Of a stretch of DNA of 64,000 nucleotides, positions 31,901 through 45,669 are shown piece by piece. The notes below the pieces were generated by a model. The model was not told the origin of the DNA. It did no database searches and saw only the letters and a list, made by a program, of their open reading frames with translations. The position numbers were made by a program, and so were the translations under genes. Each line of letters opens with the position of its first letter. Position 1 is the first letter of the stretch. The stretch comes from Agarophyton chilense. Taxonomy: Eukaryota; Rhodophyta; Florideophyceae; Gracilariales; Gracilariaceae. The stretch covers positions 1 to 64,000 of the forward strand of contig JARGXX010000112.1 of the NCBI GenBank assembly GCA_030374765.1, written 5' to 3'.

Positions 31901-34284
31901 GGAGCGAAACCCTATACAGGGGCGAGACTACGACAAGTGTCGGCGATTAAATATGAACCCACGGTGGTGGTAGCACTCTGGTTGACAGAGGGGTGGATGA
32001 ACTAACGGGCAACGGGCGCTCACGCAGTATGCGGTGAAGACGCGCCGAAGGCGAAAAGTTCAGAGCCAAGACTCTTTCCTTGGGATCTCCCAAGAGGGTG
32101 ATTACTGGGGAGCAGTGCTCAACCTCCTAAGTAGTGTGGCGCGCGGCTCCTGACAGTGGGCGCGCGCCCGAAAAATAGACACTAAATAGCGATAGCGTAG
32201 CTAAATAAATACTAAATAATACTAAATAATACTAACCATTAGGTAGAATCCGGGCCACGTGTGGCACGCCTCGCACTCGAGCGTTGGCATCCGTGCAGTC
32301 CACGTGTTCCACCAGTGTGCACTTCCGGTCCTAACCGGCCGTCGGCACGCAATAGCGGTATAGCTTGTCATAGACCAAGCTAGTCCTCAAGCCAGCGAAA
32401 TCTCTAACTACTGGGAAGACACCCCCTTGAAGGGCATTGTCCTTCAATGCTTTTCTGGTTTGGGTCTGGGCTTGCGTTTGCGCGTGTGTGGTAGATGCGA
32501 TGTAGTCTTGGGCTCGCATTTGAGGGAGGTATCAGGTTTTGTGGCTATCGTTCGGCTTGCTTTCACTTTAGCTTTTTTTCGTAAGGTGATCGCATTTAGA
32601 AAATACCCTCTGCCAGTCCATTTGGCAGTGGCTAAGGTGCGAGGAGGGGGTGTGTCCACAATGTAGGCGAGTCTAGGAGTGAACGCTACGAAGCCGTACT
32701 TTCGCAAAAGGGCGTGAAGGGATATTTGCGTGCCACTTATACGTTTTGATACTAATTCTGGGAGTGATATATTGTTGATGCTGTCAGTCTCCAGCATTAA
32801 TTTTGGCGACTTCGTGATTGGAAAAGGGAAGCGTCAGCCGTTGTAGTATAAAAAGGGCGCGGGAGGTTGGTGATGTTTGATAGTGGCATGGATGTATGCG
32901 ACGGGCGCGTCCTGGAGTCGCGAACGAACTTTCTCTCGTCTGCATTGGAGTTGGTGGGTACGGATTACGCTTACTGTAAGTCTTGAAGTGCTTGTAACAG
33001 TTGCGTGTTTATGTCGGCCGCATCATTGGTGGTGATAGGCCCTGCCTGTTTGGTGACTGCTCTGTTCGATCTTTTTAGGTTGGGGTTCTGTTAAGGGTGA
33101 TTGCAGTGCTTGTTGCAATTTTGGGAGACAATTTTGTACTCGATACGTCAAAGTGTCGACTTCCTGTCAGATATTGTGGTTGCCAGGTTGGACATTTTGG
33201 AGAGCATCTGCTCAAGCGATTTGTGCTGAGGGGGGTGTTCACGGGTGAGGGTTGATCGTCCAAAGAAGAAATGCTGGGTGCAATAGGATGGATCGAAGAA
33301 GACTCATATGTCTGGAGTGCCCTTTCTGTCTCTAAGGTGGATGGAGGTGTGTTTACGGCCAGTGAAGTGGCTGCGATTCTGAAAAATGTAATGTGAGTTG
33401 CGATGGGTTCACGAGGTGCTAATTTTACCGTTCTCTCCTCAGATGCGCATTCGTTTGCTCCCGCTTCGATACGAAGTGCTTGGTTGCGGAGATGTTTCTC
33501 AAAGTAGTCTTGGAGTCCATCTTTGTCGTTTAATTGTATGCGAATGTCCTCGGAACCCAATTGATCGATGTTGCGTTATGATGATGTGTCTAATATGGTC
33601 TTTATGTTAGACACTGTTTTGCAAGGAGAGCGAAGGAATATTGAGTCCGGGATCAGCTTATTGAAGTCCTCGGAGATGGTTTTTGTGATAAGTGCGCGAC
33701 AGGATGCATAAGCTTTTCGGGTTTCCTCTGTGTCACAAATGAATCCTTCAGTAAGAATGTGTGTGTACCCGTAGGGCGACAAAGTGTCGGAGAGGAAGGC
33801 GTACCATTTTTTGAAATTTGACTTGCCCAGGTTCTTTGGAAGTTTCGCTGCTAAAGTCTCACGATAGTGTCGATGCTGTTTGCAACTTTTGTGAGAGTTA
33901 CTGTAGAGCATTGAATTGTTGCGTTATATTTGGCGCTGCTGCCGTAGCGTGGGTTGTTTCCCTTTGATTTTACATTCTTCGTTTTGGTTAAGAGCGGTTT
34001 TTTGCTCGTTGTTCGTGTGTGATGCGCTGTTGGAGCCGATGGGTAGCGGTAAATTGCCTGGTAGGCGTATTTCAGTAGGTTATTTGGACTGTCGCGATAT
34101 GATCGTCGAGCAGCGGATCGGTTTTAGCGTGGTGTCCGTATGTGTCCCATAACCTGTAGGAACACTACTGAAGAAGCCGATGGCTTAAAGTTCTTTAAGG
34201 GCTTTCCATAGCGACAGGATGCGATGAAATACTGACCGCCAAATAGAGAGCCTGTTAGAGAAAACTTTCATTAATAGCCCCACA
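28997..34284 (-). mobile_element. Degenerate Copia fossil (second copy)
   Basis: Mirror copy of 20479-25770 with the same order of parts; LTR candidate at about 34155-34284. Broken in much the same way, but it differs from copy 1 at scattered positions and is nearly identical to the third copy from 59010. Confidence 0.75.
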
Positions 34285-34287
34285 ATT

Positions 34288-35600
34288 TTTCAGACCAAGT
34301 CAGCTCTTTGAGAGCTGATCCCACGGTGGATAACCGAGATACTGTGACATCACGATGTGACCGTTTCCTCGCAGTTCAGGACACTTCATATCGGGAGCAG
34401 CCTGCAAAGTTTCATGAAAGCCATTCAGAGAGAAACAAAGCGTCGCACACTTGCCGCTGCTGTGGCCTTTTCTGTATTGTGCTTCTTCATTAGCCCTCTT
34501 TGCAGGATCGCGCGCAGAGCACATCGAAAAAGAAGTTCATGCTGGGAATTAAGCCACAGTCTCTCCAATGGAAAGTTCAGGTCATACTATCGAGTTTCCA
34601 GATTGTCTTTTCAACGACTTTGACCATCCCTTCGTGCATTATTATCCCACTACAACAAAAAGAATATCGAGAAGAAGTGTAAAAGCATCTACAAGGTGTA
34701 GAGATAGAAGCAGCTACACAACTTTGGACCTTTCTTCGCTTAATTTTTGGATCTAGCTACTGGGATGTTATGCTTTATTATGGATTAGCACGATTCACCG
34801 TCTATACCATTTTTGACAACGCTTTTAGTGTTTGTGACGACTTCTTAGAGTTTGAAGGTCTTTCTTCGAAAGAAGACATCGAAACGTATCTGACAACAGC
34901 CTTGTGCTTTTCCATTTCCTGCGAAGCTATGAATCCTCTTCACGGTTGCCTCGGAGCCTTAGATACAATTCTAATTATTGGGCAGAAGCCGACGAAAGAA
35001 CTTAACAATCAGCAATTTTACACTATGAAAGGCGGGTTTGGAGTTCCTGTGCAGGTCCTTGTTGACGTAAAGTATTGATGTATTGCGTCATCTGCAGTTT
35101 GAGTGGGACCTACAGTTGACCGCATGGCTATCGCTCACTCGAATATTGGCAGAGTTTTAGAACAGCAAGGTCTTCTTAAGGGCTTTTTGATAGCTGGAGA
35201 TAAGGCATATGGGTGCTAGAACTACATGTTTACTCCAATTGTGCGCTCTATGGCTAGCAAATATCAAGATGATTTCAACTTTTGCCTTTCCTCTCATCGT
35301 ATTCACGAATAACAGGCTTTTAGGAGGCCTAAAGGACGATGGGGTATTTTGTGGCGATATTTTCTGTACGATCTGCAAAAAGCTTTAGTAATTGTGCACA
35401 CTTCAATGCGGCTCCATAACTACTACATCAAATCTGGTGATGATTCTGGTGGCGTTTTGCGCTCTGCTGGTAGTGTTTTTAAGTCTGAAGCCTGTGAATG
35501 TTTGGAGAGATGGCTTTCGTGAACAACCAAAGGGTACAATGTTTATTTTGATCCGTTGGAAGACGACAAACTTCACCGGCGAAAGTTGCCTCTCTGAAAT
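34288..35600 (+). pseudogene. PIF/Harbinger-type transposase H3 (second copy)
   Basis: Mirror copy of 19163-20470. Here the HRIHVEQ motif is damaged (near 35306), losing the catalytic glutamate that copy 1 keeps, so the two copies have decayed independently since duplication. Confidence 0.7.
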
Positions 35601-35759
35601 AGTGGGAGACTCCTGAAAACTCAATTTATGTAGGCACAACTTCTGGCACTATAGTCCAAAGATACATTACACAAATTGTGCGTTCGCACGGAAAACATTA
35701 GGATTTCTGTATAGTACGTATATCTGTTCACGCCATATCTTCCTGGAAAGCCCATCCTC

Positions 35760-36914
35760 ATGCTTCCAATACGCCTTCCCTTGCTGCTCGAATCCTCTAA
35801 GACGAGGAGACGGGTGTTGTTTCGCAGCACTATTTCGAGAGATGCTCGTCGGCTGAGAGATCACCGCATTCCACGCTGTGCTCTTATGCAGCCCAGCCTC
35901 TCTGCGTTTGCATTTCTGTATGGATCCGGATCGAATCAGGCTCTTCTAACTCTTTGCGGTTTTGACCATCGACCAATGCAGTCTCTTCTTGAACTGTTCG
36001 CCCCTCTGTGTGAGCGCTTTTCCCCATACAGCATTGACGGAAATATAAGGCTTATACCGGCTAGACTCTGCCCTCGAGGACGGCCTCGGTCAATGACAGC
36101 TGTTCAATGTCTTGCTCTTTCGCTTGCATGGTATCGCACCAGGGGTTCTACGATGGTTTAATGCACTATTTTTGGGTTCACAGCTTCAGTTTGCTCTTTG
36201 TTTCTAAGGTTTGGCAGGCGTCTACTTCTAAAAGCCCTTGTGCAACACCTAGAAGCCTCTATCAGAATGCCATCTGACTCTGAAATAGCCTCCTACATGG
36301 AGGCAATCAGCTCTATATACTCTCTTCTGCCTGATGTTTATGCTGTAGCTGACGGTCTAAAGCTTTATTTCCAGCAGTCAAGCAACGCCATGATACAGAA
36401 CATATTTTATAATGGATTGACTCATGATCACTACGTTGGTAATGTATTTGTCTTCTCCCCCGCTGGTGTAGTCAGAGCATGCGCATTTAATGCCCCCTGA
36501 TCGATGCACGACTCTGCTATTGCTGAGTGGGGATCTATCTATTCTAAGTTGGAGGAGGTATATGAAAGAACTGGTGGAACTTGTGTGGTCGACTCTGCTT
36601 TTAGCAGGGTACATTATCCTTTTTTAGTGAAGTCTGCTCAATCGCTTCCTGATACTGCTGAGCCGGCAGTTTTGCATCGTGCTAAGCAAGCTACGTCGGC
36701 ACGTTAAGGCTCACAGTGGGGAATGAGAGCTTTCCAGGGCTCCTTCCCACGTCTCAAAGACAGGCTCGTGAACGAAGAGAGGGGAGAACGTCGATTGATA
36801 TTACACCTGGTCGTCATACTTTTCAATTTACGAACTCGTCTCGTAGGAATCAACCAGATCCTTACAACTTTCATGCCTCATTTAAGAATCGAAGCTAACT
36901 CTCTCCTTCTATAG
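35760..36914 (+). pseudogene. DDE transposase of H2 (second copy)
   Basis: Mirror copy of 17849-19003, interrupted at the same places. It keeps QWGMRAFQ where copy 1 has a changed base. Confidence 0.65.
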
Positions 36915-36944
36915 GCACTTTTACCAAACCTTTTAAAAACTTAA

Positions 36945-37646
36945 TTAACCCTTACGTACCCCAGGGCTCCCTCCGTCCCCTTTAGCGAACAGCATCATCA
37001 TCATCTGCATGTATGATTCACGCGATTTCCGGTCTTCTTCACTTTGTAACCTAGCCTCTGTTCGTTCCCTCTCCCTTTCCATTCGCTCCTCCTCTCTGAT
37101 TTCTGCACGGATTTTCGCTGCTTCTGATCTTCTTGCTCGATCGTCTTCTCGTTCCTGTGCCCTTCTTTCCCTTTCCTCCGCCCTGAATTCCCTCTCCTGT
37201 AGCATTGATGATTTGAAAAGCTCTACAATAGAGTCTTCACCACCGACAGAGCCGCGGCGGCCCTTTTTATGCACCAAAGGAAATGTGGGAGCAGGGGAAG
37301 GTGTGCTGCTTGTAGGGCACAACGACGGTTGATGCGTTGGAGGCTCATAATCTGCTTCGTACTCGCTGTCCGCAACCTCAGCCCGATCAGACAATAAATT
37401 ATCCATTTCTCCAGCATCACCTTCCTCCATATCCACCCTAGCCGTCATATCCTGACGACTAGATTTAGGGAGAAGAACGGATCTAGGAATCCTCGGATCG
37501 CCCGTTGGTATCTCTTTGCGATACAGCAAGGCAAATTTCCTGCAAAGAGATTCTGTAGATCGTCTTTCATCAGGATACCTCGTCTTGTGTATCCTGGCGA
37601 CCGCGTCCCACTCGTCAGCGCCGACAGCAAGGTGTTCTTGTAACAC
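36945..37646 (-). CDS. Myb/SANT-like protein of H2 (second copy)
   Basis: Mirror copy of 17117-17818 with two residue differences noticed (SLCRKFAL for SLRRKFAL, and TEARLQSE for TEASLQSE). Same frame offset from the proline-rich N-terminal part (37661-38332). Confidence 0.65.
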   Translation of the reverse strand: MLQEHLAVGADEWDAVARIHKTRYPDERRSTESLCRKFALLYRKEIPTGDPRIPRSVLLPKSSRQDMTARVDMEEGDAGEMDNLLSDRAEVADSEYEADYEPPTHQPSLCPTSSTPSPAPTFPLVHKKGRRGSVGGEDSIVELFKSSMLQEREFRAEERERRAQEREDDRARRSEAAKIRAEIREEERMERERERTEARLQSEEDRKSRESYMQMMMMLFAKGDGGSPGVRKG

Positions 37647-38464
37647 CTCTAAGAAACTTTCTAACTCTGTTTCTGTAAACGTAGATCCACGCCCACCCCC
37701 ATTCCAGCCGTCTCATTAGCTTTCTTGCGTTTCCTTGCATGCCTCCTGTCGTTTCCGGCCGCCCCACGGCGGTTATTTTGTGTTCCGGCGGTCGGGCGGC
37801 GAACGGGGCCAGCGGCGCCCGCTTGAAGCCGCCCGTTCCCGGCAGCGTTGACAGGGAGCCGGTTGGTGCGCACTCCAGGAAGAGGCCGGGAATTGTCGGG
37901 CTGGGAGAGGGGTGTCGGTGCCGGCATTCCATGTGCGGTAGCGGAGGCGGAAGCGGAAAAGTTGGAATGAACTCTGCTGTTTGCAGCACACTCAGTGTCG
38001 CGCCCTACTTCGTTGGTAAGTGGTGATTGTGACGGCGCGAAAGAGAGAGCTGGCGGATGGACATGATCTACTTCATCGGTTTCAACAAAAGCCATTTGAG
38101 TAGAGCCTTTGTTGGCCTTGGTCCTTGAACGAAGACGGCGGGGGGAACATGCACGAATTGTTGAGGGAAAGAGGCGCAGGCTGGGGCCGGAATGAGGGGT
38201 GTGGAATTTGGAAGTTGCGGGGAGTACTGAGGATGGGAATGAGGGAACTTCGGAGTTTGCGAGTGGTCGCCGTTCGGGTGGTGTCCGGTTGATGTGAGCA
38301 GGTCGGCTCTGGATCGCAATGCGCCTACACAAATCAACCTCCGACGGTGCTGTGTACCGTGCAAATCAGACAGATATGCACACAAAATCACGGGTAAATT
38401 GATTAAAAAGCAGCAATTTATGTAGGGCTAAATTAAGTCGTTGTGTTTTCAGGAGTCTCCCAGT

Positions 38465-40953
38465 ATGAGCTTTGCTGAAAACTACTCCAACGCACGGGTC
38501 AGGTTTTGTCGAATTATTGGAAAGCTTGATTTTGTGCGTTCTTGTAGGGGGTAAATCGGTACACGGTACCGTGTCGAAAGCATACGAGGTTGCGAATAAT
38601 GTACAAAGAAAAAGAAATTGGCCTCATATGTATGAGGCTAGTTGACCTCAAAGAGACCATCGGTCCAATAGACACTAGACGTTAAACGCTCTAAGCGATT
38701 ATGCAGCTAGCCTGGTTGGTGGGGCGTAGCGCTCTGCGCACTCGTTCCTTACCAGCGGCGTGGTGCAGACACGCGGCGCGGCGACCATGCTCTCGCATGA
38801 GGTGGACGCCACATTTTCCGACGCGCACACGCAGGTGGTCAAAGCGCTGTTTTTGAACAACGCGCCACGCGCCGAGGTTTGTCGCGCGCGAAAGACACAT
38901 TATCCATCTTTGTGCAAGGTAACAATGACACGGGCAGCTCACAGATGCAGATCGCCTTGCTTACGGATCTAATTTGCGATTGTGCGCAGCACGTCGTGAA
39001 GCACAAGTAGGAAAGGATGAGCCCCCGCCGACTCATTTTCATGGTCGTCAAGCGCCGTCGCTTCATGCAGAATTTGCTCTGCACCAATTCAGAGGCTTAC
39101 ATGCGCTTTGTCAACGAGCTCTCTTTGCGTCCCAACTTTGTTATCCCCAGCGACAGCCCGCAAAGAGCTAAGAAAAACGCTACGCCCAGGTTGCACTTAC
39201 GTTCTGCAACACACACACACCTTCTTGAGAAAATCAATACCGCTTAACGCAATACACTACCCGACAAAACCGCAAGCAATGCCCGTGTTCCATCTTTCAC
39301 TTTCCTCCACTTCTTTCACCCGCCGCCCCCTGTGTGACCGCAACACACCCCTCCGTGTGGAACATCTTCCTGTCGCCGCCAGTCCGCGAGCTGATTACCT
39401 GCTTTTCGCGCGAACTGATACATTCAACCATGCATTCGGCAATTCATTCGGCCATGAATTCAGAGCGATGCTTCTCATAGCTATTGTACCCGCGCTGGCT
39501 GGCAACTTCAATTCATCTTCAATCGCACTGCTGATGAGCCTGCTAGTCTCATGAGCACGTGCAACCGCATTTTTAACAAGCTACAGCATCTTTTTCATGA
39601 AACGAATGCATAAACGCTTCTGAGACCATATGCCACAAGTCCACAACATCGACGCGTCGCCACAACACTCGGATTTTGCGCATCTCCACATTCATCCGGT
39701 TTCCGGTGTGTCGTAACAAGTCATGCACTCTGTCGCTGTAAAATCTTTCCATGCACGTTCCAATTGAGCTTGTCTGCCACATTCAAATCACACACTCCGT
39801 GGCTATTGCCATGAATGCACTTCGCATGCAAGCCACCCTATGTCACGTGGAAGCTTGCTTCTTTCGATTATCTCTCAGTGCCCTGTGAATACGCGTCGTC
39901 CTGCCAAATTATGCGCAATGCCGCAGGGGAGCGAGCAGTTCACAATTTCACACACAATTTCTCTTATTCGCGCGTTGTCGGTCAGAAAAGCAATATCTCT
40001 GTGCATCTCATACCGCGCTTTTGCTGAAGATGAACGTGAGCTTTTGCGAGGCTTACAGACCCGCACACTTGGATTCGTACACAGATGCGGTATGCCAATT
40101 ATCATGAAAACGAAAAAAGGTCCCCTCACGTGCTCTAAAAAGGTAATTGCGAATTCGAGGCGGCTCTTTGCCGGACAGGGGCTTCTAGGCGCGAGAGTTA
40201 CAAGCGCCAGAGGACTCTGATTGTTCTATATTGCGTGCAAGCGGAGCATTGGGCGGAACGGAGATACCTTTAGCCGGCGCTGTAGCGCACGCCATTGAAA
40301 AAAGGTCGTTAGACATCCCACCACGGCGTCAACGACAAAGAAGACGAGGCGATGTATCAATTGGATTGATGTTGGAGCGGTGAAAAGGCGAAAGGCAGCT
40401 TCGCTGAAAAAAATATTCTGCTCAACATTTGTCAGAATCCAGCGCATGACAAGCGTGTTTTGCAATGGCTTTGATTGGATCCTGGAACAAGGCGGAGTCA
40501 ACGTTTCCGATTTCGTTGCAAGATTACGCCTGTTTTCGCCAAAGCTGAATTCAACCACCGTTAGTTATTCCATCCCCGCGCCTTTGTTTTCCCTCAACCT
40601 CGAGACCGTCACAGTGTCAAATCTGCGCTGAGCTCACGAATCCTTTGACCATGCTCCCTCCTGCTAACCTACTACGCCGCAGATGGGAATATCCACTCTC
40701 TTCTCGAATCTATACCGTAACGCTCAAGAGCCACGTCAAAGTTTGCCATGTATTATTTGTCGTGAATCCCCCCACCTCCGTCCCTGCCGGACTCAGCTCT
40801 GAGAGACGATTCCAACTCTTAAGCAGCCCCGTTTTCGGCGAAACCCTATTCTACTACATCCCCAAAGCTTCCCCTAGACAACAGACTGGGAGCACTGCAT
40901 CTGAAGCCTTGCTCACTGGAAGCATACTTTAACGTCAATCTTTCTGTGTTTGT
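38465..40953. other. Unassigned tract (second copy)
   Basis: Mirror of 13811-16298, with the coding-like frames here on the plus strand and a few base differences. Nothing further is recognised. Confidence 0.4.
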
Positions 40954-41797
40954 TTGTATGAGTACGTGGACGGCCTTTGTGTTGCAATACAGATAGTAGA
41001 TGATCATCAAGATAGTGTAGGCCACATCATGCCGGCCTCGGTTCATGCTCGATATGTAAAAGGCAAGACATCAAAAATACCCTTTCTACAGGTAGGAACT
41101 GCTATTCCACCAGAGTCTCCATCTTCGTCGCTCTCTCCGCGTTGAAAACGTGTACCAAGGGCGGATATTAGCACTGGTCGCTTGTTGACGCAAACAAAAA
41201 AACTTCAACTCTCTTCCAGCTCCCAAAAAGTCACTCACTCTCTCGGTAGGCCTCCAAAAACTATTGTTGAAGATACCAGCAAGAACGAGATCACCGATAC
41301 TGTGATCAAAGTACGCGAGTATAAAAGAGCAGGTATTAACTAGTTCGTCATCGTGAATAGAGCTACCACCTTTGATGACGAAAAGAAACGGGATCCACGT
41401 GTGGAAGTATACAAAATGAATCGGGAGACAAGTAAATATGATCCCGAAAACGTATTCCGTTGAGAACAATATGTCCATTTTTGTCCTTTTGGCGATTACA
41501 GTCCCAAAGATCTGTTAAAACCGAATGCTTCCAAAGCGCTTGATGATCTTGCATCCCATCCCCGTTCTAAATACTCAGATCTGGCTTCGAAAGAGGCAGC
41601 TCTGTCTTCGAAAAACGCAGATATGGAACAGCTACATTTGGAATTGAAAAGTGGGACGTCCAAGCACCGAACGCTTAAGGAAAAAGATGAAGAAAGAATA
41701 CCCTAAGGCGATCTTAAACAAATCCGGTGGAAGTTCGATTGCGAGCCTCACAAACAGTCCAAAGAAAAAGAAGGCCAAACGTTTACAACAGAGATAG
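40954..41797 (+). pseudogene. Lysine-rich nuclear-type ORF (second copy)
   Basis: Mirror copy of 12966-13810, with the same GRPPK and KKKKAKR clusters and the same main interruptions. Confidence 0.35.
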
Positions 41798-42003
41798 TGA
41801 ACAAAGTTTTGGACTCCACAATCATTAGGTGTGCTATGTTGTGACATTTTTTAGCCCATTTGTTTTTGTTTCATTAAGTCTGTTGCGTTGGTTATCCCAA
41901 CGATACCAGGAGATCAAACCCGAGCAATATTTGTGACTGCAATGCGAGGGCAGGCCGGTTACGATCCTTCTCCCGAGGGTGTACGGAATCAAACTATAGC
42001 CCT

Positions 42004-42213
42004 GTGAAAGAAATTTGGAATGGCTCTTCTTTATCATTGAATTATGCATATGCTTCGGAGATCATTCTCCTACTTCTGCTTGCGTATCTATCTCTGATGT
42101 TACTGGCATTTAAGTCATTATCATATATGCCCACAGGCGGTAACCACGAAATGAAAAAAAAGTCTTTAATAGCAAGAAGAAGCAACAATCCAAAAAAAAG
42201 CGAAAACCAATAG
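42004..42213 (+). CDS. Hypothetical single-pass membrane ORF (second copy)
   Basis: Mirror copy of 12550-12759, same translation. Confidence 0.2.
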   Translation: MKEIWNGSSLSLNYAYASEIILLLLLAYLSLMLLAFKSLSYMPTGGNHEMKKKSLIARRSNNPKKSENQ

Positions 42214-42260
42214 GCAACCTAACATCCGCTTGTGAAGGAGCAACGATAACGGTTGAGTCT

Positions 42261-44868
42261 TGTGAGCCGCCGGGGCCTGAGGTATCTTACGGACGCCCGG
42301 TTGACTGGCCAACCTCAGCTGGGCTCATTTATATTTATATTTTATTTTAATTAGTGTAAATGATTAGCATTATAGTGCCAGGGAGCCTCGCCACTGTTAT
42401 TTACTTGGCTCGAGTGACTCTTCTCCCTTACAGTAAGGTAGGCACCGTTAGGATACTAAATTACCCCCTTTGGTACATTAGTTCCACCAATTGGTCTTCA
42501 AGCCATCGTTTCCGTTGCTCCAACCTGTAGGACTACATCGTAAACGCCAGCCCATTGCACCAAGTACTCTGGGAGTGCCGCCGTCAAGTATTCGAGCCTT
42601 AGGACCCGCTCTACCCCGCTACCGCCGGTCGAGACCCGTACGCTGACCCACCCGTCATTGCGTTACATTTTGGTCTCCACACTTAGAATCCCTTTAGGAT
42701 AATTGGACGGACGACTGGTTTGAAGAATTATCCAACTTCTAACCTTCGATTTAACTCCCCAACGGACTAGAATTAAAGAAGCAACCGACAGTATGGATGC
42801 AGGAAACGCACCCAACCGACCACACCATACGACTCCTAATTAAAAACCTGCTGCCACCGCAACGCCGACGATGTCGCCTGAACCTCAGGTTGGTAATGTT
42901 AGCGACTGCTGGAGAACGAGAAGCCAGCCGCAAGGAGTACTGACTCCCATGGACGACCCTCAAAGGATTCGCCAAGAACCCACGGTAGCAGCGCATTTAC
43001 GAGAATGCCTCACCAGGGCCACCTGTAGGCCAGGAACACCGCAAGGAGAACCCCGTAAGACCGAAGGAATTAGAGAGAACTTTTCCGCCGGGCTTGCTGA
43101 CCTTCTCTCGCTCCGTCTCCATGAGCCCTGCTCAGCCCATGTGTCTTCCATTGTAGACATGCGACTCGCTACGGCGATCGCCGACCATACGGACTAACTA
43201 GTTATGCAGATCGTCCCCAAGGTCATGGAGTCTGAGCCATTCATAGACTCCCTCATTAAGGCCGTCTGAGGAGCAGTCACCAGCCAGACAGGCAATACGG
43301 TCCCTAGGCCCACTCCACAAGTCAACCATCCGGCTTCCATATGGAAACCCCCTACCGAAACCCCAGGAGTGGTGGTATGACCCGTTCCTTGCCGGGAACA
43401 CCATCAGGAAAATCTAATCGAAGGACAATATAGGAGCAAAGGAGAGGCTCAGCGTCTAGAAGAGAGACAGATTGCCCTACCCAAAGGACAATATGAGGTA
43501 CAGCGACCTCAGGGCTCCGTCGGATCTCATAGAGAGATCGATCGTTTAGGTCCCTATTACGCTGGAAAGAAAAGAAGTAACTGCAGGAGAAAGAAGAACA
43601 GAAGTAGCAAAAGAAGAGACTATTCGGACACGAGTGATTCCTGATCGGCCTCGACCGAAACAACTGACTTGGGAGTGGATGAGGCTGCCGTTCGAGGCCT
43701 CAAACCACTGACAACGACTAACGAATTTTTCCTTAAGGTTCCAGACTACCTCAATTACCGACTGGCCGAAAGGAATCCGAAATATTCTGGTTTGTTGGCT
43801 CGAAGAGTCGCCAAATTGGCCAAACGGATGCAACTAACCATTACGGACAAGTTCTCGGGTTCCGATTCCATTACTTTCTTTATGTTTCTTAGTTTGTTCC
43901 GTACAGCCTGTGATCAGAACGGTGTTCACGAGGGCGCTGCTCTGTACCTTTTCCAATTCTTCCTCACAGGACAGGCGCGTGACCGAGTGGTTTCGAATAT
44001 ATCTCTCCGAAGGACGGCTCAAACGCCATTTCATCACGGGACGATTCCCTGCCATTCAGACACATGTCCGCAATTACCACGCGTAAAACCCACAATACTC
44101 CTTCCCAAGGCTCGTTACCTACGCCGAAGGTTCTGGCGAAACGTACAGGACTTCCAAGCGGAATGCTGACATATCCAGAGAACACGCAACCCCATTGCGT
44201 AAACCCAACCACGCCCATTTGGGTAGCTCCACGGAATTGTACATGGATTCGGCACTCCATTGTGCCGACTCGGGAGATGTCCTCGCGGTTAATTTCAGCG
44301 CTCTTCAGTCCGGGCCCCCATCATATACCTCCCAGGGAATTAAAGCGACCACTGGACCACCCACACCCAAGTATTCCCCCTTTCCGCCCCGCAAGGATGT
44401 TTATGTTCGCGCCCCAAGGGCCTGCTTCTTAAGTGTTTCAATGGCCCAACCTTGTGACTGCACGAGGTATCTGCCTGACGACGCACGAAAAAACATCCTA
44501 GACTTAAGGGAAGAGAATCAATGGGTGAGGATATCCAAAGGAATGCTTAACAAGGCACAGAAACGAGCCACAGGGACCCCTGGAAGCTCACGCTATGCCA
44601 GGTCTCCGGATACTCCGATCAAAAACCCACATGTTCACACCATTGTAGACCCTACGGACGACCCCGAAGAAGAATCTTATCCTCAGGAAGAAACGGAAAC
44701 CCCATCGGAAAATTCTTAGAGGGTGGACGCGAGGTAATCCTCCCTATTCAAGCTTCTGCCTCAACCAGTTCGGCGGTCATGAGCCAAGGAGCTACACACC
44801 TCCTAATACAAACCACCCACGATGGACCCATGCCCCTTTTCGTCCCAATTCTCGTCAAGGGCTAAGCC
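42261..44868 (+). mobile_element. LTR retroelement fossil (second copy)
   Basis: Mirror copy of 9895-12502. The LTR is at 42261-42667, followed by leader and gag-like region. Broken, with slight differences from copy 1. Confidence 0.6.
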
Positions 44869-44897
44869 TCAGATATATTAAGACTCTCATCAAAAAT

Positions 44898-45539
44898 ATG
44901 CCGCGATTCGTTGTTGAGAAACAAAAGCGGTTTGATCGGCGAAGGGTAGAGGTGGCAACTGAGGAGAGGGATGAAGTAACTGATCAAGACCTGGAGGCGG
45001 CCTTGTCCAGGTCTGAGGTTTATGTTTTAAAGATGTTACAATTGGTGGTACAAATAAAGGAGGGGGTGCAACAACAAGTCATTAATAGCGCGAATACCGT
45101 GGAAGAATTTCAGGCATATGCTGCAAATTCTCGCAAAAGGCGGGATGATCAAATCGAAAATAGATAGCGTGCTTTCTTCAAACCTTAACAGACGAGCGAA
45201 GCATGCAGCGGCAGAGAGTGAAAATAGACTTCGATTAGTCGAATACAGGACAAAAAGGCTACTTATTACGACTGTAAACGATGGACGTCACATCGGAACT
45301 TGATGTCAGGTTTGGTGAAATTCATTGGCATGCGGGCAGGAATTTATGAATCGCATATGAATTCCATTGTTGGGAGTTCAGTTCCATCCATTTCAATTTA
45401 TCAACCTCTGCAACCAACTCTGGTGCCTATCGAAGAATCGGATGAGTCGAGCCAAGGTGACGTGGAAGAATTGCAGCAAGTTAACGATGGAAACCATGTT
45501 GAAGATTATAAGGGCAATGAGGAACATCTATCTTCGTAG
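44898..45539 (+). pseudogene. Probable partner ORF of H1 (second copy)
   Basis: Mirror copy of 9223-9864, with the same arrangement of three overlapping frames. Confidence 0.4.
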
Positions 45540-45669
45540 AAGCGTGTTTATGCCTTGGCGGTCATCTTATTTTCTAAGACTCTTTTAAAAACAACAGGCG
45601 TTCTGAAGGGTTCATACTTTGAATCATTCGCTTAATTGGTATGATTTGAAGCCCATCAAGCCAAAGTTT

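Larger units (their letters stand above)
35604..38461. mobile_element. Harbinger-like DNA transposon H2 (second copy)
   Basis: Mirror copy of 16302-19159, with the same 17 bp TIRs and AGT flanks at 35601-35603 and 38462-38464. The length is the same, and differences are scattered single bases. Confidence 0.88.
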